Part shown: positions 53,323 to 61,878 of the stretch, one piece after another | Layout: each line of letters opens with the position of its first letter | How positions within the stretch are numbered: position 1 is the stretch's first letter | Origin: Maricaulaceae bacterium EIL42A08 | Lineage (GTDB): Bacteria; Pseudomonadota; Alphaproteobacteria; Caulobacterales; Maricaulaceae | Assembly (NCBI GenBank): GCA_024178355.1 | Contig: JAMZNZ010000006.1 | Coordinates: 186,001 to 250,000 of the forward strand | DNA: 64,000 nt | Direction: 5' to 3' | The notes under the pieces: model-generated | Seen by the model: only the letters and a program-made list of their open reading frames with translations | Database searches by the model: none | What the model was told of the DNA's origin: nothing | Program-made: the position numbers and the translations under genes

Positions 53323-55710
53323 ATGAAATTCACCCAATCCTGGCTTTCCGACCATCTCGATACCGACCTGACGCTTGATCAGCTGGATGAGGCCATGACC
53401 ATGGCCGGTCTGGAGATTGAGGATATCGACAACCCGGCTGACAAGTTGGCGGAGTTTTCGGTCGCTCATGTCACCGACGCCAAGCCGCACCCGGACGCTG
53501 ACCGCCTGCGCGTGTGCACGGTGGAGACAAAGGATGGCACCAAGCAGATCGTTTGCGGAGCGCCAAACGCGCGCGCGGGCATGACCGCGATCTATGCGGC
53601 GCTGGGGACCTATATCCCCGGTCTGGACTTTTCGCTGGATAAAAAGCCGCGCAAGATCCGCGGCATCGAAAGCCATGGCATGCTCTGCTCCACCAACGAG
53701 ATTGAGGCGGGTGAGGACCATGACGGCATCGCTGACCTTGAGGGCGATTTTGCTGTCGGCACCCCGGCGGCTGAGGCGTTGGGTCTGGATGATGCAGTCA
53801 TCGACTTTGAGGTGACGCCGAACCGCCCGGACTGGCTGGGTGTCTATGGTATTGCGCGCGATCTGGCCGCCGCCGGCATCGGCAGCCTGAAAACCGGTCC
53901 GGTAGAGCCGGTCAAAGGCGAGGGCGACTGCCCGGTCAGGATTGAACTTGATTGGGATGAGGCCTGCCCCGTCTTCGCCGGCCGCGTGATCAAGGGCGTA
54001 AAGAACGGTCCGTCACCGGCCTGGCTGCAGGCGCGTCTGACCGCGATTGGCCTTCGTCCGATCAATCTGCTGGTCGATATCACCAACTATATCTCATACG
54101 ATCGGGCTCGCCCGCTGCACGTTTATGATCTAGCAAAAATCGGCTCGACCATCCGCGCTCGCAAAGGGGCTGGCGAGGCCGACCGCTTCGAGGCGCTGGA
54201 CGGCAAGGACTACGAGCCTTCCGCCAACCATTGCGTCATCGCTGATGATGAGCGCTGCCTCGGCTTTGGCGGTGTTATGGGCGGCGAGTATTCAGGCTGC
54301 ACTGAAGAGACAACCGACGTCTTCATCGAGAGCGCCTGGTTTGATCCAGGCATCACCCGGGTGACCGCGCGCGAGACCGGTATCGAGTCCGATGCCAAGT
54401 ATCGCTTTGAACGCGGCGTGGACCCTGAGAGCGTGCGCGACGGGATCGAGCTCGCGACCCGGATGATCATGGAGTATGGCGGCGGCACGCCAACTGAGGT
54501 CACGGTTGCAGGTGAGGCTCCGGCGCGCAATGCTGACATCAGCTTTGATCCGGCCCGCGCTGAGCGCTTGCTGGGCATCAAGCTCAGTGATGACCGCATC
54601 GAGGAAATCCTGGTGTCGCTAGGCTTTACCGTGAGCCGTGGTGAAACCTGGACCGTAGGCGTGCCGAGCTGGCGCCGTGATGCCACCATGGCGGCTGACC
54701 TGATCGAGGAAATGGCCCGCATTGCCGGCTATGACAACCTGCCGACGACGCCGTTTGGCCGTGTGGTGGGGGAGCGCTTTGAAGCGCCGGCCACGACGAT
54801 GCAGAACCGGGTGCGCGCGGCGCGCCGGGCTGCGGCGCTGGCAGGTTATGATGAGGCCATCAGCTGGTCTTTCTGCCGCCATGACGAGGCAGATTTGTTC
54901 GGCGGTTATGGCCAGGGCCTGAAGCTCGCCAATCCGATCAGCTCTGAACTGGACGTCATGCGCCCCACCGCGCTGATCCACCTTCTTAAAGCCGTCCAGC
55001 GTAGCGCCGATCGCGGCGTTGAAGATGCGCGCTATTTCGAAGCCGGTCCGATCTATCTCAACGACCATCCGGACGGTCAGCAAACGGTCGTCGCAGGCGT
55101 GCGCCGGGTCGTGACGGGCCGTGACTGGCAGGGTAGTGAGACGCCGGACGTGTTCTCGATCAAGGCTGACCTGCTGGCGATTCTTGACGCTGTCGGCGCG
55201 CCTGCCTCGTTGCAGGTTACGACCGATACCAGTGTCTGGTGCCACCCGGGCCGCTCCGGTGTAATGCGGCTTGGCAAGAATGTGCTGGCCCAGTTCGGAG
55301 AGGTTCATCCAAGCCTGCTCAAATCGCTGGATATTGATGGGCGCGTACTCGCGTTCGAAATCTTCCTCGATAATATCCCCGCACCGAAGAAGAAGGCCTT
55401 GAAGGCACGTCCGGCGCTCAATCTGCCGGAGCTCAATCCGGTTACGCGCGATTTTGCCTTCCTGGCCCCGGTCGATCTTCCAGCTGCGAACCTGATCCGG
55501 GCCGTGCGCGGTGCGGACAAACAGCTTATCACCGATGCCCGCCTGTTTGACGTCTATGACGGCAAGGGCGTGCCAGAAGGGCAGGTCTCGCTGGCCGTTG
55601 AAGCTGTGATCCAGCCGCGCGACAAGACACTGACCGACAAGGAAATCGAACAGATCTCCTCCAAGGTCGTGGCTGCGGCTGAGAAAGCCGGGGCCAGCCT
55701 GCGGGGCTAG
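53323..55710 (+). CDS. pheT: Phenylalanyl-tRNA synthetase beta subunit
   Basis: 795 residues. Contains the tRNA-binding EMAP-like domain (DADRLRVCTV, IVCGAPNARAG), the B3/B4 editing domain, B5 domain, the catalytic-like core and the C-terminal anticodon-binding FDX-ACB domain (LNPVTRDFAFL). Length and order are normal. The adjacent nucleotidyltransferase-like gene starts on the base after its stop. Confidence 0.97.
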   Translation: MKFTQSWLSDHLDTDLTLDQLDEAMTMAGLEIEDIDNPADKLAEFSVAHVTDAKPHPDADRLRVCTVETKDGTKQIVCGAPNARAGMTAIYAALGTYIPGLDFSLDKKPRKIRGIESHGMLCSTNEIEAGEDHDGIADLEGDFAVGTPAAEALGLDDAVIDFEVTPNRPDWLGVYGIARDLAAAGIGSLKTGPVEPVKGEGDCPVRIELDWDEACPVFAGRVIKGVKNGPSPAWLQARLTAIGLRPINLLVDITNYISYDRARPLHVYDLAKIGSTIRARKGAGEADRFEALDGKDYEPSANHCVIADDERCLGFGGVMGGEYSGCTEETTDVFIESAWFDPGITRVTARETGIESDAKYRFERGVDPESVRDGIELATRMIMEYGGGTPTEVTVAGEAPARNADISFDPARAERLLGIKLSDDRIEEILVSLGFTVSRGETWTVGVPSWRRDATMAADLIEEMARIAGYDNLPTTPFGRVVGERFEAPATTMQNRVRAARRAAALAGYDEAISWSFCRHDEADLFGGYGQGLKLANPISSELDVMRPTALIHLLKAVQRSADRGVEDARYFEAGPIYLNDHPDGQQTVVAGVRRVVTGRDWQGSETPDVFSIKADLLAILDAVGAPASLQVTTDTSVWCHPGRSGVMRLGKNVLAQFGEVHPSLLKSLDIDGRVLAFEIFLDNIPAPKKKALKARPALNLPELNPVTRDFAFLAPVDLPAANLIRAVRGADKQLITDARLFDVYDGKGVPEGQVSLAVEAVIQPRDKTLTDKEIEQISSKVVAAAEKAGASLRG

Positions 55711-56328
55711 ATGGCGACACGGCTTGATCCCCATCGCATGGTGGGCGCATCCGTCGAGGCCCAGCGTGAGTTCGTGATCGACGCTACGCTGGCCGACCCG
55801 GTTTGCTGTGCGATCCTGGACCGCGCGCCTGAGCTTGGCCTTCAAAGCTGGATGCTGTGTGCAGGCGCGGTTTACCAGAATGTCTGGAATGCCCTGACCG
55901 GGCGCAAGCCCGGCCACGGTATCACCGACTATGACTTTGCCTATTTCGACCCCGATCTGAGCTATGAGGCCGAGGACCGGGTTATTGCCCGTGCAGCCGA
56001 CCTGTTTTGCGACCTTGAGGCTGAAATCGAAGTGCGTAACCAGGCGCGCGTGCACCTGTGGTTCAATGCCAAATACTCAGCAGACCGCCCGGCGTTTCAA
56101 TCCGTTGAAGACGGTATTAATGCCTATGCCGCTGATGCGCACAAGCTGGGCGTGACCCGGCGGGCCGGTGGTGAGCTGGGCATCTACGCCCCGCTGGGCT
56201 TTGAGCCGGTGATGAGCCTGAGGGTCACGCCCTGCGCGAACGCCTTTGACCTTGCAGGCTTTGCCCGCAAGGCTGAGCGTTGGAAAGCGGCCTGGCCGGA
56301 GCTTGAGGTTGATCTTCGCTCTGGCTAA
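55711..56328 (+). CDS. Nucleotidyltransferase-like protein (DUF925 family)
   Basis: 205 residues. WMLCAGAVYQNVWNALTGRKPGHGITDYDFAYFD matches the DUF925 family of the nucleotidyltransferase fold: a helix with G-x-(V)-x-(N)-x-W and the DYD(F) acid pair. RNQARVHLWFNAKY and FDLAGFARKAERWKAAWPEL are also family-like. Substrate is unknown. ATG 55711 follows the pheT stop without a gap, so translation may be coupled. Its stop overlaps that of the convergent lipoprotein gene by four bases. Confidence 0.8.
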   Translation: MATRLDPHRMVGASVEAQREFVIDATLADPVCCAILDRAPELGLQSWMLCAGAVYQNVWNALTGRKPGHGITDYDFAYFDPDLSYEAEDRVIARAADLFCDLEAEIEVRNQARVHLWFNAKYSADRPAFQSVEDGINAYAADAHKLGVTRRAGGELGIYAPLGFEPVMSLRVTPCANAFDLAGFARKAERWKAAWPELEVDLRSG

Positions 56329-56849
56329 CGCGTTTCGGGGCGCACAATGCGTGGGCCCAGATTTTCAACGACTTCGCGCGCTTCGAAAGCCTCAGGCGTG
56401 TCTGGTGCCGGGCCGCGCCCCATCAATATCTCGGCCTGGGCCTCATAACGGGTAATCTCGCGCATATTTACGTCGTCCCAGAAAGGATCGCGCAGGCCAT
56501 ACCATCCAAAGGTCGGGTGGAAATAGCGATACCGAAAGCCATAGGCTGAATGGAACGGATCGCCGCTGGTCCCGACTGTGCGTCGCTCTGCATCGGTTTC
56601 GCGCTGGGCGATGGAGAAATGGTCATAGCCACGCTCCAGCGTCAGCTCGGCTGCGCGGAATAGCAGATAATTCTCTACCGTTGCCCGGTCGGTCAGTGAG
56701 TTGCCGGAGAAGCTGACGCGGTAGCGGTCGTTCTCGATCGCCATTTCGTCAAAGCCGTAAGCCCCTCCTGCGGCTTGCTGATATGGGGTCGCGGTGGCGC
56801 ATGCGGCCAGGCTCGCAACGGCACCAAGGCAAATCAGTGTTCGAAACAT
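56325..56849 (-). CDS. Putative lipoprotein
   Basis: 174 residues. Signal peptide ending in the lipobox LAAC (cysteine near residue 17), then a domain with EMAIENDRYRVSFSGNSLTDRATVENYLLFRAAELTLERGYDHF, a pattern seen in a family of small alphaproteobacterial lipoproteins of unknown function. It should be anchored in the outer or inner membrane after processing by Lnt. No partner is apparent. Confidence 0.8.
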   Translation of the reverse strand: MFRTLICLGAVASLAACATATPYQQAAGGAYGFDEMAIENDRYRVSFSGNSLTDRATVENYLLFRAAELTLERGYDHFSIAQRETDAERRTVGTSGDPFHSAYGFRYRYFHPTFGWYGLRDPFWDDVNMREITRYEAQAEILMGRGPAPDTPEAFEAREVVENLGPRIVRPETR

Positions 56850-56937
56850 CGCGGGTTTTCCTTGTTACGGCTGTTCCCCATCGCCATTATGCTTAACAGC
56901 GCCCGTCAGGGGAAGGGTGCAGAGGGAGGCGGTGACG

Positions 56938-57570
56938 ATGGACATGATGACGCGAAGCGCTGCGCTGGCGGCTGTCCTCGTCATTGTTGCAGCTGCGGCC
57001 GGTGCCGGTTGGTATTTCCTCGGCGACAGGGTTACCGGCCAGAATGATCTGCCCTCTGACAGCGGAGCTTTCCGCGATTTCGACAACCGTGAGGGATCGT
57101 TGCGCGATGAGTTCGGCCAGTCGGACAACGCTTCGCGATCTGATGACCGCATCACTATCGTGCCAGGAGCGCGTCTGGATATTGCGCCGTCTGCGAACGG
57201 GCCTGTCATTGGCCTGCCCGATGGTCCCCGGTTTGACTGGGATCGTCCACCCAATCAAGGCTCTGTTTTTGGGCCGAGCCCCGCAGAGCCCATGCCCCGT
57301 GGCACGGCGGCTGAACGGGTGGAGGCGGATTGTCGGGCGCGGGGTGGCGGATCCTATGCCTGTCGCTGCCTGGTGCGTCTAGCCCGTACATCGCTTGATT
57401 CGGCTGAGTTTGAGTTTCTGTCACTGGCTGAAGAGCTGGAGCCGCGGGTGGACCGGCTGACGACCTCGGGCCTGGAGCTGACGCAATTGCCTGCACTCAC
57501 CGTTCGGCTTGTGGAGCTGGACGCCAACGCGCAGCGTCGGTGTGGATCTGGATTGAAGCCCGGGCGCTAG
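56938..57570 (+). CDS. Hypothetical membrane-anchored protein
   Basis: 210 residues, not recognised. One N-terminal membrane helix (AALAAVLVIVAAAAGAGWYFLG) followed by a disordered, acidic and proline-rich stretch and a C-terminal helical domain with RVEADCRARGGGSYACRCLVRLARTSLD, whose three or four cysteines may form disulfides. ATG 56938 follows GGGAGG. The CTAG at its end is shared with the convergent TPR gene stop. Confidence 0.6.
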   Translation: MDMMTRSAALAAVLVIVAAAAGAGWYFLGDRVTGQNDLPSDSGAFRDFDNREGSLRDEFGQSDNASRSDDRITIVPGARLDIAPSANGPVIGLPDGPRFDWDRPPNQGSVFGPSPAEPMPRGTAAERVEADCRARGGGSYACRCLVRLARTSLDSAEFEFLSLAEELEPRVDRLTTSGLELTQLPALTVRLVELDANAQRRCGSGLKPGR

Positions 57571-58202
57571 CCAGCCGTCCGGCGTGCTTCGTTGATCTGA
57601 CCGCGCAGCAGCAATAGCCCAATATCCTCAGGGGCGATCTCGCGGGCTGTTTCCATATCGCTCTGGGCTCCGCTCAGGTCGCCAGCCTGAAGGCGTGCCT
57701 GCGCGCGTACCCGCAGAGCCTCAAGGGCTTCAGGGGTGGCCGGGTTACTGGCCAATGCTGCACTGGCCTGCTGCTCCGCCCTTTCAGCATCGCCATCGGC
57801 CAACGCCGCTTGGGCGGCACCGCGATGGAGGCCGGCATCACCCGGCGCGAAATCGAGCCCGCGGGTGAATGCAGCAAACGCCTCGGTGTTGGCTTCAGCC
57901 AGCAGGAAGCCATCACCGGCCTGACCGAACATGATCGCGCGGCTGGCGTCTGTGGCGGACAGCGCTCCTTCTGCGTTGGCGCGCAGGCGGGCAGCACCGT
58001 ATTCGTGCTGATCAAGCGCCATCAGCGCCAGGGAGACACAATGTTCTGCTGGCCAGCCGCCGCCTTGATGGGTCCAGGCGAGCGCATCTTCATAGGCCAT
58101 TTCAGCGTTCTGTGAGATGCTTGCGAGGCACTGCGCGTGGCGGTCGGCTGCGGTGTTGGCCACAACAACTTGAAGGCTGGCAGCAGCGATGAGCGCGAGC
58201 AT
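57567..58202 (-). CDS. Secreted TPR-like protein
   Basis: 211 residues. A short leader (MLALIAAASLQVVVANTAA, no basic residue) precedes two or three helical TPR-like repeats (AFTRGLDFAPGDAGLHRGAAQAALADGDAERAEQQA, then ASNPATPEALEALRVRAQARLQAGDLSGAQSDMETA). Likely a periplasmic scaffold. ATG 58202 has AGGGAA upstream; a start 33 bases earlier is less well supported. Divergent from the SDR-like gene. Confidence 0.65.
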   Translation of the reverse strand: MLALIAAASLQVVVANTAADRHAQCLASISQNAEMAYEDALAWTHQGGGWPAEHCVSLALMALDQHEYGAARLRANAEGALSATDASRAIMFGQAGDGFLLAEANTEAFAAFTRGLDFAPGDAGLHRGAAQAALADGDAERAEQQASAALASNPATPEALEALRVRAQARLQAGDLSGAQSDMETAREIAPEDIGLLLLRGQINEARRTAG

Positions 58203-58264
58203 GGCGACGTTCCCTGTCAGATCGACTAGAACCATGACAGTGACGAAGAGGAAGCGGAGCGTCC

Positions 58265-59110
58265 ATGCCCCAGCCGCAGCGCATGTTAATTATTGGTTTC
58301 GGCTATAGCGCCAAAGCCACGGCCCGGTTGGTCAAAGCAGCGGGCTGGCAGGTGATGGCGACCACTCGCAGCCACGAAACTGCCAGACATATAACCCAAA
58401 GCGGGTACGAGGCTGTGGTCGCGGACCCGGCCACAGATGAGGGCGCGAAAGCGCTGTGCCAGGCGGTGGAGACTGCTGGTGCGGTCCTCAGTACCGTTCC
58501 ACCCGGTGAGGCGGGTGACCCCATTCTGCCTGCACTTGAAGGCGTGGATGTGTCGAGCAAGCGCCTGATTTATCTGTCCACGACCGGCGTCTATGGCGAT
58601 CGTGATGGCGGCTGGGCGTTTGAGTGGGAGCCGGTGTCACCCGAACAGAAACGCTCTCAGCGACGGGCTGATGCCGAAGCGAGCTGGCGGTCACGAGGCG
58701 CGCTTGCGCTGCGCCTCGGTGGAATCTACGGACCCGGTCAAAGCGCGCTGGAGCGTCTGAAATCTGGCCGACCGGTCATCGACAAACCCGGCCAGGTTTT
58801 CAGTCGTATTCATGTGGACGATATCGCCGCGGCGGTCGTTAAGGCGCTGGAGCATCCCGATGTGACCGGCCCGATCAATCTGGTGGACGACTGGCCCTCC
58901 ACCCAGCTGGAACTGATGGCACGAGCCGCTGAGCTGTCCGACCTGCCCATGCCCGAAGTCGTGGCGTTTAAAGACGCGGATCTTAGCCCCATGGCGGCAA
59001 GTTTCTTTGCCGAATGCCGCCGCGTCTCCAACGCCAGAGCCAAGGCAGTACTGGGCTGGCGGCCGCAATTCCGCACCGGCATTGAAGGCGTGAAAGCGAT
59101 GCTGGGCTAG
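58265..59110 (+). CDS. NAD(P)-binding extended-SDR protein (YeeZ-like)
   Basis: 281 residues. The nucleotide-binding GFGYSAKATARLV near the N terminus, a LIYLSTTGVYGDRDGGW segment with the catalytic-type Tyr, and IHVDDIAAAVVKAL point to an extended short-chain dehydrogenase/epimerase-like protein close to YeeZ. It may reduce or epimerise a nucleotide sugar or act as a non-enzymatic sensor. Its stop shares CTAG with the convergent gene. Confidence 0.78.
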   Translation: MPQPQRMLIIGFGYSAKATARLVKAAGWQVMATTRSHETARHITQSGYEAVVADPATDEGAKALCQAVETAGAVLSTVPPGEAGDPILPALEGVDVSSKRLIYLSTTGVYGDRDGGWAFEWEPVSPEQKRSQRRADAEASWRSRGALALRLGGIYGPGQSALERLKSGRPVIDKPGQVFSRIHVDDIAAAVVKALEHPDVTGPINLVDDWPSTQLELMARAAELSDLPMPEVVAFKDADLSPMAASFFAECRRVSNARAKAVLGWRPQFRTGIEGVKAMLG

Positions 59111-59805
59111 CGCGCCTCGCGGCTCATTTCGATCAGCTCAAGAATTTCAACGGCGTCGGCATGGGCGCGGCTGACCGCAAAGCGTAGCGCACCCTGATAG
59201 ATCACTAGCGCTTCCAGCTCTGACTCCGCCAACGGCAAAAGCTCGGCATCAAAGGACAGAACACGCACGTCCGCACGAAGTGAGGTGTACTCAACGGCGT
59301 CCCAAAGGGCTGTGGCCCCGGTCAGATGGCTGGCCGCTTCGGGCCAGAGATACTCATTGCTGGAAATCTGGTGATCAAACCGATAGAGCGCCGAGCGCAG
59401 CGTTTCATCAAGGAGTGACAGCTCGCCTGATGCGACCATCTCTGAAAGCACTGCAGACCGTGTTGGGGGACGTCCCACGTGGCGAACCGCGCCCAGCCAT
59501 TCCATCATCAATGCTGGATCGGTGCTTGTAATCGTTTCGTTGCGAATGGCTGCGATGACATTGATCGAGCCGGCCTAATAGTCGGTAATGATTTCCTCAG
59601 ACCGAGCAAGGGTTGCTTCCAAAGCAAGAAATTCTTCCTCAATGCGGTCAAGCAGCTCAACGGCGCGCTGATCCGAAACGCGCGCTTCATTCCAGGCATT
59701 GACCTGAAAACCAATCACCACGCCCGCCAGAACGATGACGAATTCAACGGCAACGGCGTAGTAGTTCTGTTCCCGCATGGCTTTGGAAATGTTTTGCAAG
59801 ATCAT
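59107..59805 (-). pseudogene. Membrane-anchored protein interrupted by an in-frame TAG
   Basis: One reading frame of 233 codons is broken by a single TAG (59575-59577 on the minus strand). The first part, 76 codons, has a membrane helix (AVAVEFVIVLAGVVIGFQV, then NAWNEAR) and the start of a coiled coil; after the stop the frame continues with AGSINVIAAIRNETITSTD and a helical domain to 59107. The layout matches a family of small membrane proteins with the NxWNE motif after the helix. I cannot tell if this is a true nonsense mutation, a read error, or read-through; the downstream part also has an ATG at 59511 but a poor ribosome site. Confidence 0.75.
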
Positions 59806-59981
59806 AAATGTGCCCCCGTCTCCTGCCGCGTAACGGGAGTAATTAAAACGCTCCGCTACCAGATAAAATACTTGCGCCGTGAAAGTAGCTTAAAGCCAAA
59901 TAGACGCACAGCTTCGTTTATTTTCGACAACCTTGTCATTTGCGGCCTACTGTTCCGATCGGGGACATGGGGACGTCTAAA

Positions 59982-61805
59982 ATGAACAAAGTATCGATAC
60001 TTATTTGCACCGCTATCGGCATGGCTGGCTGCATGCCGCAGGATGGCGTGTCACAGCGCGCTGACGCAGTTCATTATGAGCTGTCAGTCGAGCGCGTGAC
60101 CAGCCAGCTCTATAATCCGTGGACACTGCGCGATGACGCGGTGGAAGTCAGAGCGTTTCGCGATGAGGCAAGCGACGCGCTTGTTGCGCCCACCATGCGG
60201 GTTTGGCCCGGACAGGTGCTTCGACTGGATCTGGAGAATAATCTACCAGCCTGTGACGGATCTGAACGCCTGCCGTTCGCCTGCTTTAATGCAACCAATA
60301 TCCATACGCACGGGCTCTGGGTCTCGCCTTCGGGCAATAGTGACAATGTCATGCTATCGATTGGACCGGGTGAGCGGTTCGAATACGAGTTTGCAATCCC
60401 GGACAACCATCCTGCTGGGACGTTCTGGTACCACCCCCACATCCATGGCGGCACGAGCGTGCATCTGGGCCCGGGTATGGCGGGTGCCCTGATTATTGAC
60501 GGCGACAGACAACCAACATCCACGTCGCCCGGGGACATTGATATCCTCTTTTCCCAGCGGTTTGCTGAGCCCTTTGGTGAGCACATTCTTGTCTTCTCCC
60601 AGATTCAATACGGCTGTTATGACGATCACGGCCAATTGAACGCGCCGCGATCATCCGACCCGGACGCGCGACCGTGGGAGCATCCCGCCTGGGCCTGTGT
60701 GGAAGCCGATCTGGGGACGGTGGATAGCTGGGATCAGTTCAGGCCCCGCAACGAAATGACGTCAGGCCGCTTCATTGGTATTAACGGAGAGATTCAACCG
60801 ACGCTCACCGGATTTGAAACAGGACGGTTCCAGCGGCTGAGGATGATCCACGCGGGGCTTCGGCGGTCCGTCAATGCCAATATCAGGCAACTTGCGCCGG
60901 ACGCACCCGACCTCAGGGACATTCCGGCTGCAGATCACATTAGCTGGATAGAGCAATACTGTACTGGTGAGCCGATTGATCAGTTCCATTTCGCCGATGA
61001 CGGACTAACGCGATCGTCCATGCGACAGGTCGACGAGGCGCGCTTCTATCCTGGATCGCGGTTTGACTCGTTGGTGTATTTCGAGGAGCCGGGGACCTAT
61101 TGCATTGTCAACGACCAAGGATGGCGGATGGTGCCCGATGACAAGCGCATGCTGGGTCTTATCGAGGTCGAAGGTGAGTCAGAGCGCGTTGATAACGTGA
61201 GGGATCATCTCACCGATACACTGGTGATGGCTGCCGAATTGAATATTCGTGATGATGCCATGCGCCGATCGGTCACTCAGGACCTCACCGAAAATCTGAA
61301 CCTTCATGCCTTTGTCTGGCACGAACCGGTCCTTGATGAAGAGCTGACCGGCCGCCAGACGGCTACATTGAGTATTGTTGAGCACGAGATGGGCGGCGCG
61401 ACGCTAAGCGTTGATGGAGTCCCGTTCGAACACGGTCGAGTAGACCGAACACTCATGCTTGGTGACGTGGACGAGTGGGAGATCACGTCAAATCTTGCGA
61501 ACCACCCTTTCCACATTCACGTTAATCCGTTCCAGATCATCTCCATCGTTGATCCTGATGGGAATGACGTCACGATCGAGGGCAGCCCCCACTTTGATCC
61601 CGACTATGCGGGCATGATTGGCGGCTGGCGGGACACCGTCATCGTCAAGCGCGATCACATCCTGACCATGCGTACGCGCTACCGCCGCTTCGTGGGTGAC
61701 TTTGTGCTCCATTGCCACTTCGCCAGCCATGGGGATGAGGGCATGATGCAAACTGTTCGCGTCGCGACCCACGGGGATATGATGAGTATGCCGCTGGGGC
61801 ATTAG
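59982..61805 (+). CDS. Multicopper oxidase (laccase-like), lipoprotein signal
   Basis: 607 residues. Three cupredoxin domains with all copper-site motifs: HTHG (His108, His110), WYHPHIHG (His151, His153, His155), HPFHIHV and HCHFASHGDEGM (His577, Cys578, His579, His583, Met588). The HCH-M set gives type 1 copper and the His pairs give the trinuclear cluster. The N terminus MNKVSILICTAIGMAGC ends in a lipobox-like MAGC, so it may be a periplasmic lipoprotein. ATG 59982 is chosen because GGGGA is upstream. It could oxidise phenols or metals such as Cu(I), Fe(II) or Mn(II); pseudoazurin lies 2 kb downstream. Confidence 0.9.
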   Translation: MNKVSILICTAIGMAGCMPQDGVSQRADAVHYELSVERVTSQLYNPWTLRDDAVEVRAFRDEASDALVAPTMRVWPGQVLRLDLENNLPACDGSERLPFACFNATNIHTHGLWVSPSGNSDNVMLSIGPGERFEYEFAIPDNHPAGTFWYHPHIHGGTSVHLGPGMAGALIIDGDRQPTSTSPGDIDILFSQRFAEPFGEHILVFSQIQYGCYDDHGQLNAPRSSDPDARPWEHPAWACVEADLGTVDSWDQFRPRNEMTSGRFIGINGEIQPTLTGFETGRFQRLRMIHAGLRRSVNANIRQLAPDAPDLRDIPAADHISWIEQYCTGEPIDQFHFADDGLTRSSMRQVDEARFYPGSRFDSLVYFEEPGTYCIVNDQGWRMVPDDKRMLGLIEVEGESERVDNVRDHLTDTLVMAAELNIRDDAMRRSVTQDLTENLNLHAFVWHEPVLDEELTGRQTATLSIVEHEMGGATLSVDGVPFEHGRVDRTLMLGDVDEWEITSNLANHPFHIHVNPFQIISIVDPDGNDVTIEGSPHFDPDYAGMIGGWRDTVIVKRDHILTMRTRYRRFVGDFVLHCHFASHGDEGMMQTVRVATHGDMMSMPLGH

Positions 61806-61818
61806 ACAGGCGAAAGCC

Positions 61819-61855
61819 CGCCCGGAGCCTCATCTCCCGGCGGGTTCGCAACAAA
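61819..61855. terminator. Hairpin between convergent genes
   Basis: CCCGCC near 61819 pairs with GGCGGG near 61838, giving a GC hairpin between the convergent multicopper oxidase and chemotaxis genes. T runs are short, so the terminator call is tentative. Confidence 0.35.
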
Positions 61856-61878
61856 GAGCCTTGCCTCGGATAGCCGGC

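Noticed and set aside
54619-56055. 478-codon open frame on the minus strand across pheT and the next gene
   Set aside because: It lies antisense to pheT and the nucleotidyltransferase-like gene, both strong family matches; the translation is low-complexity and basic with no recognisable fold.
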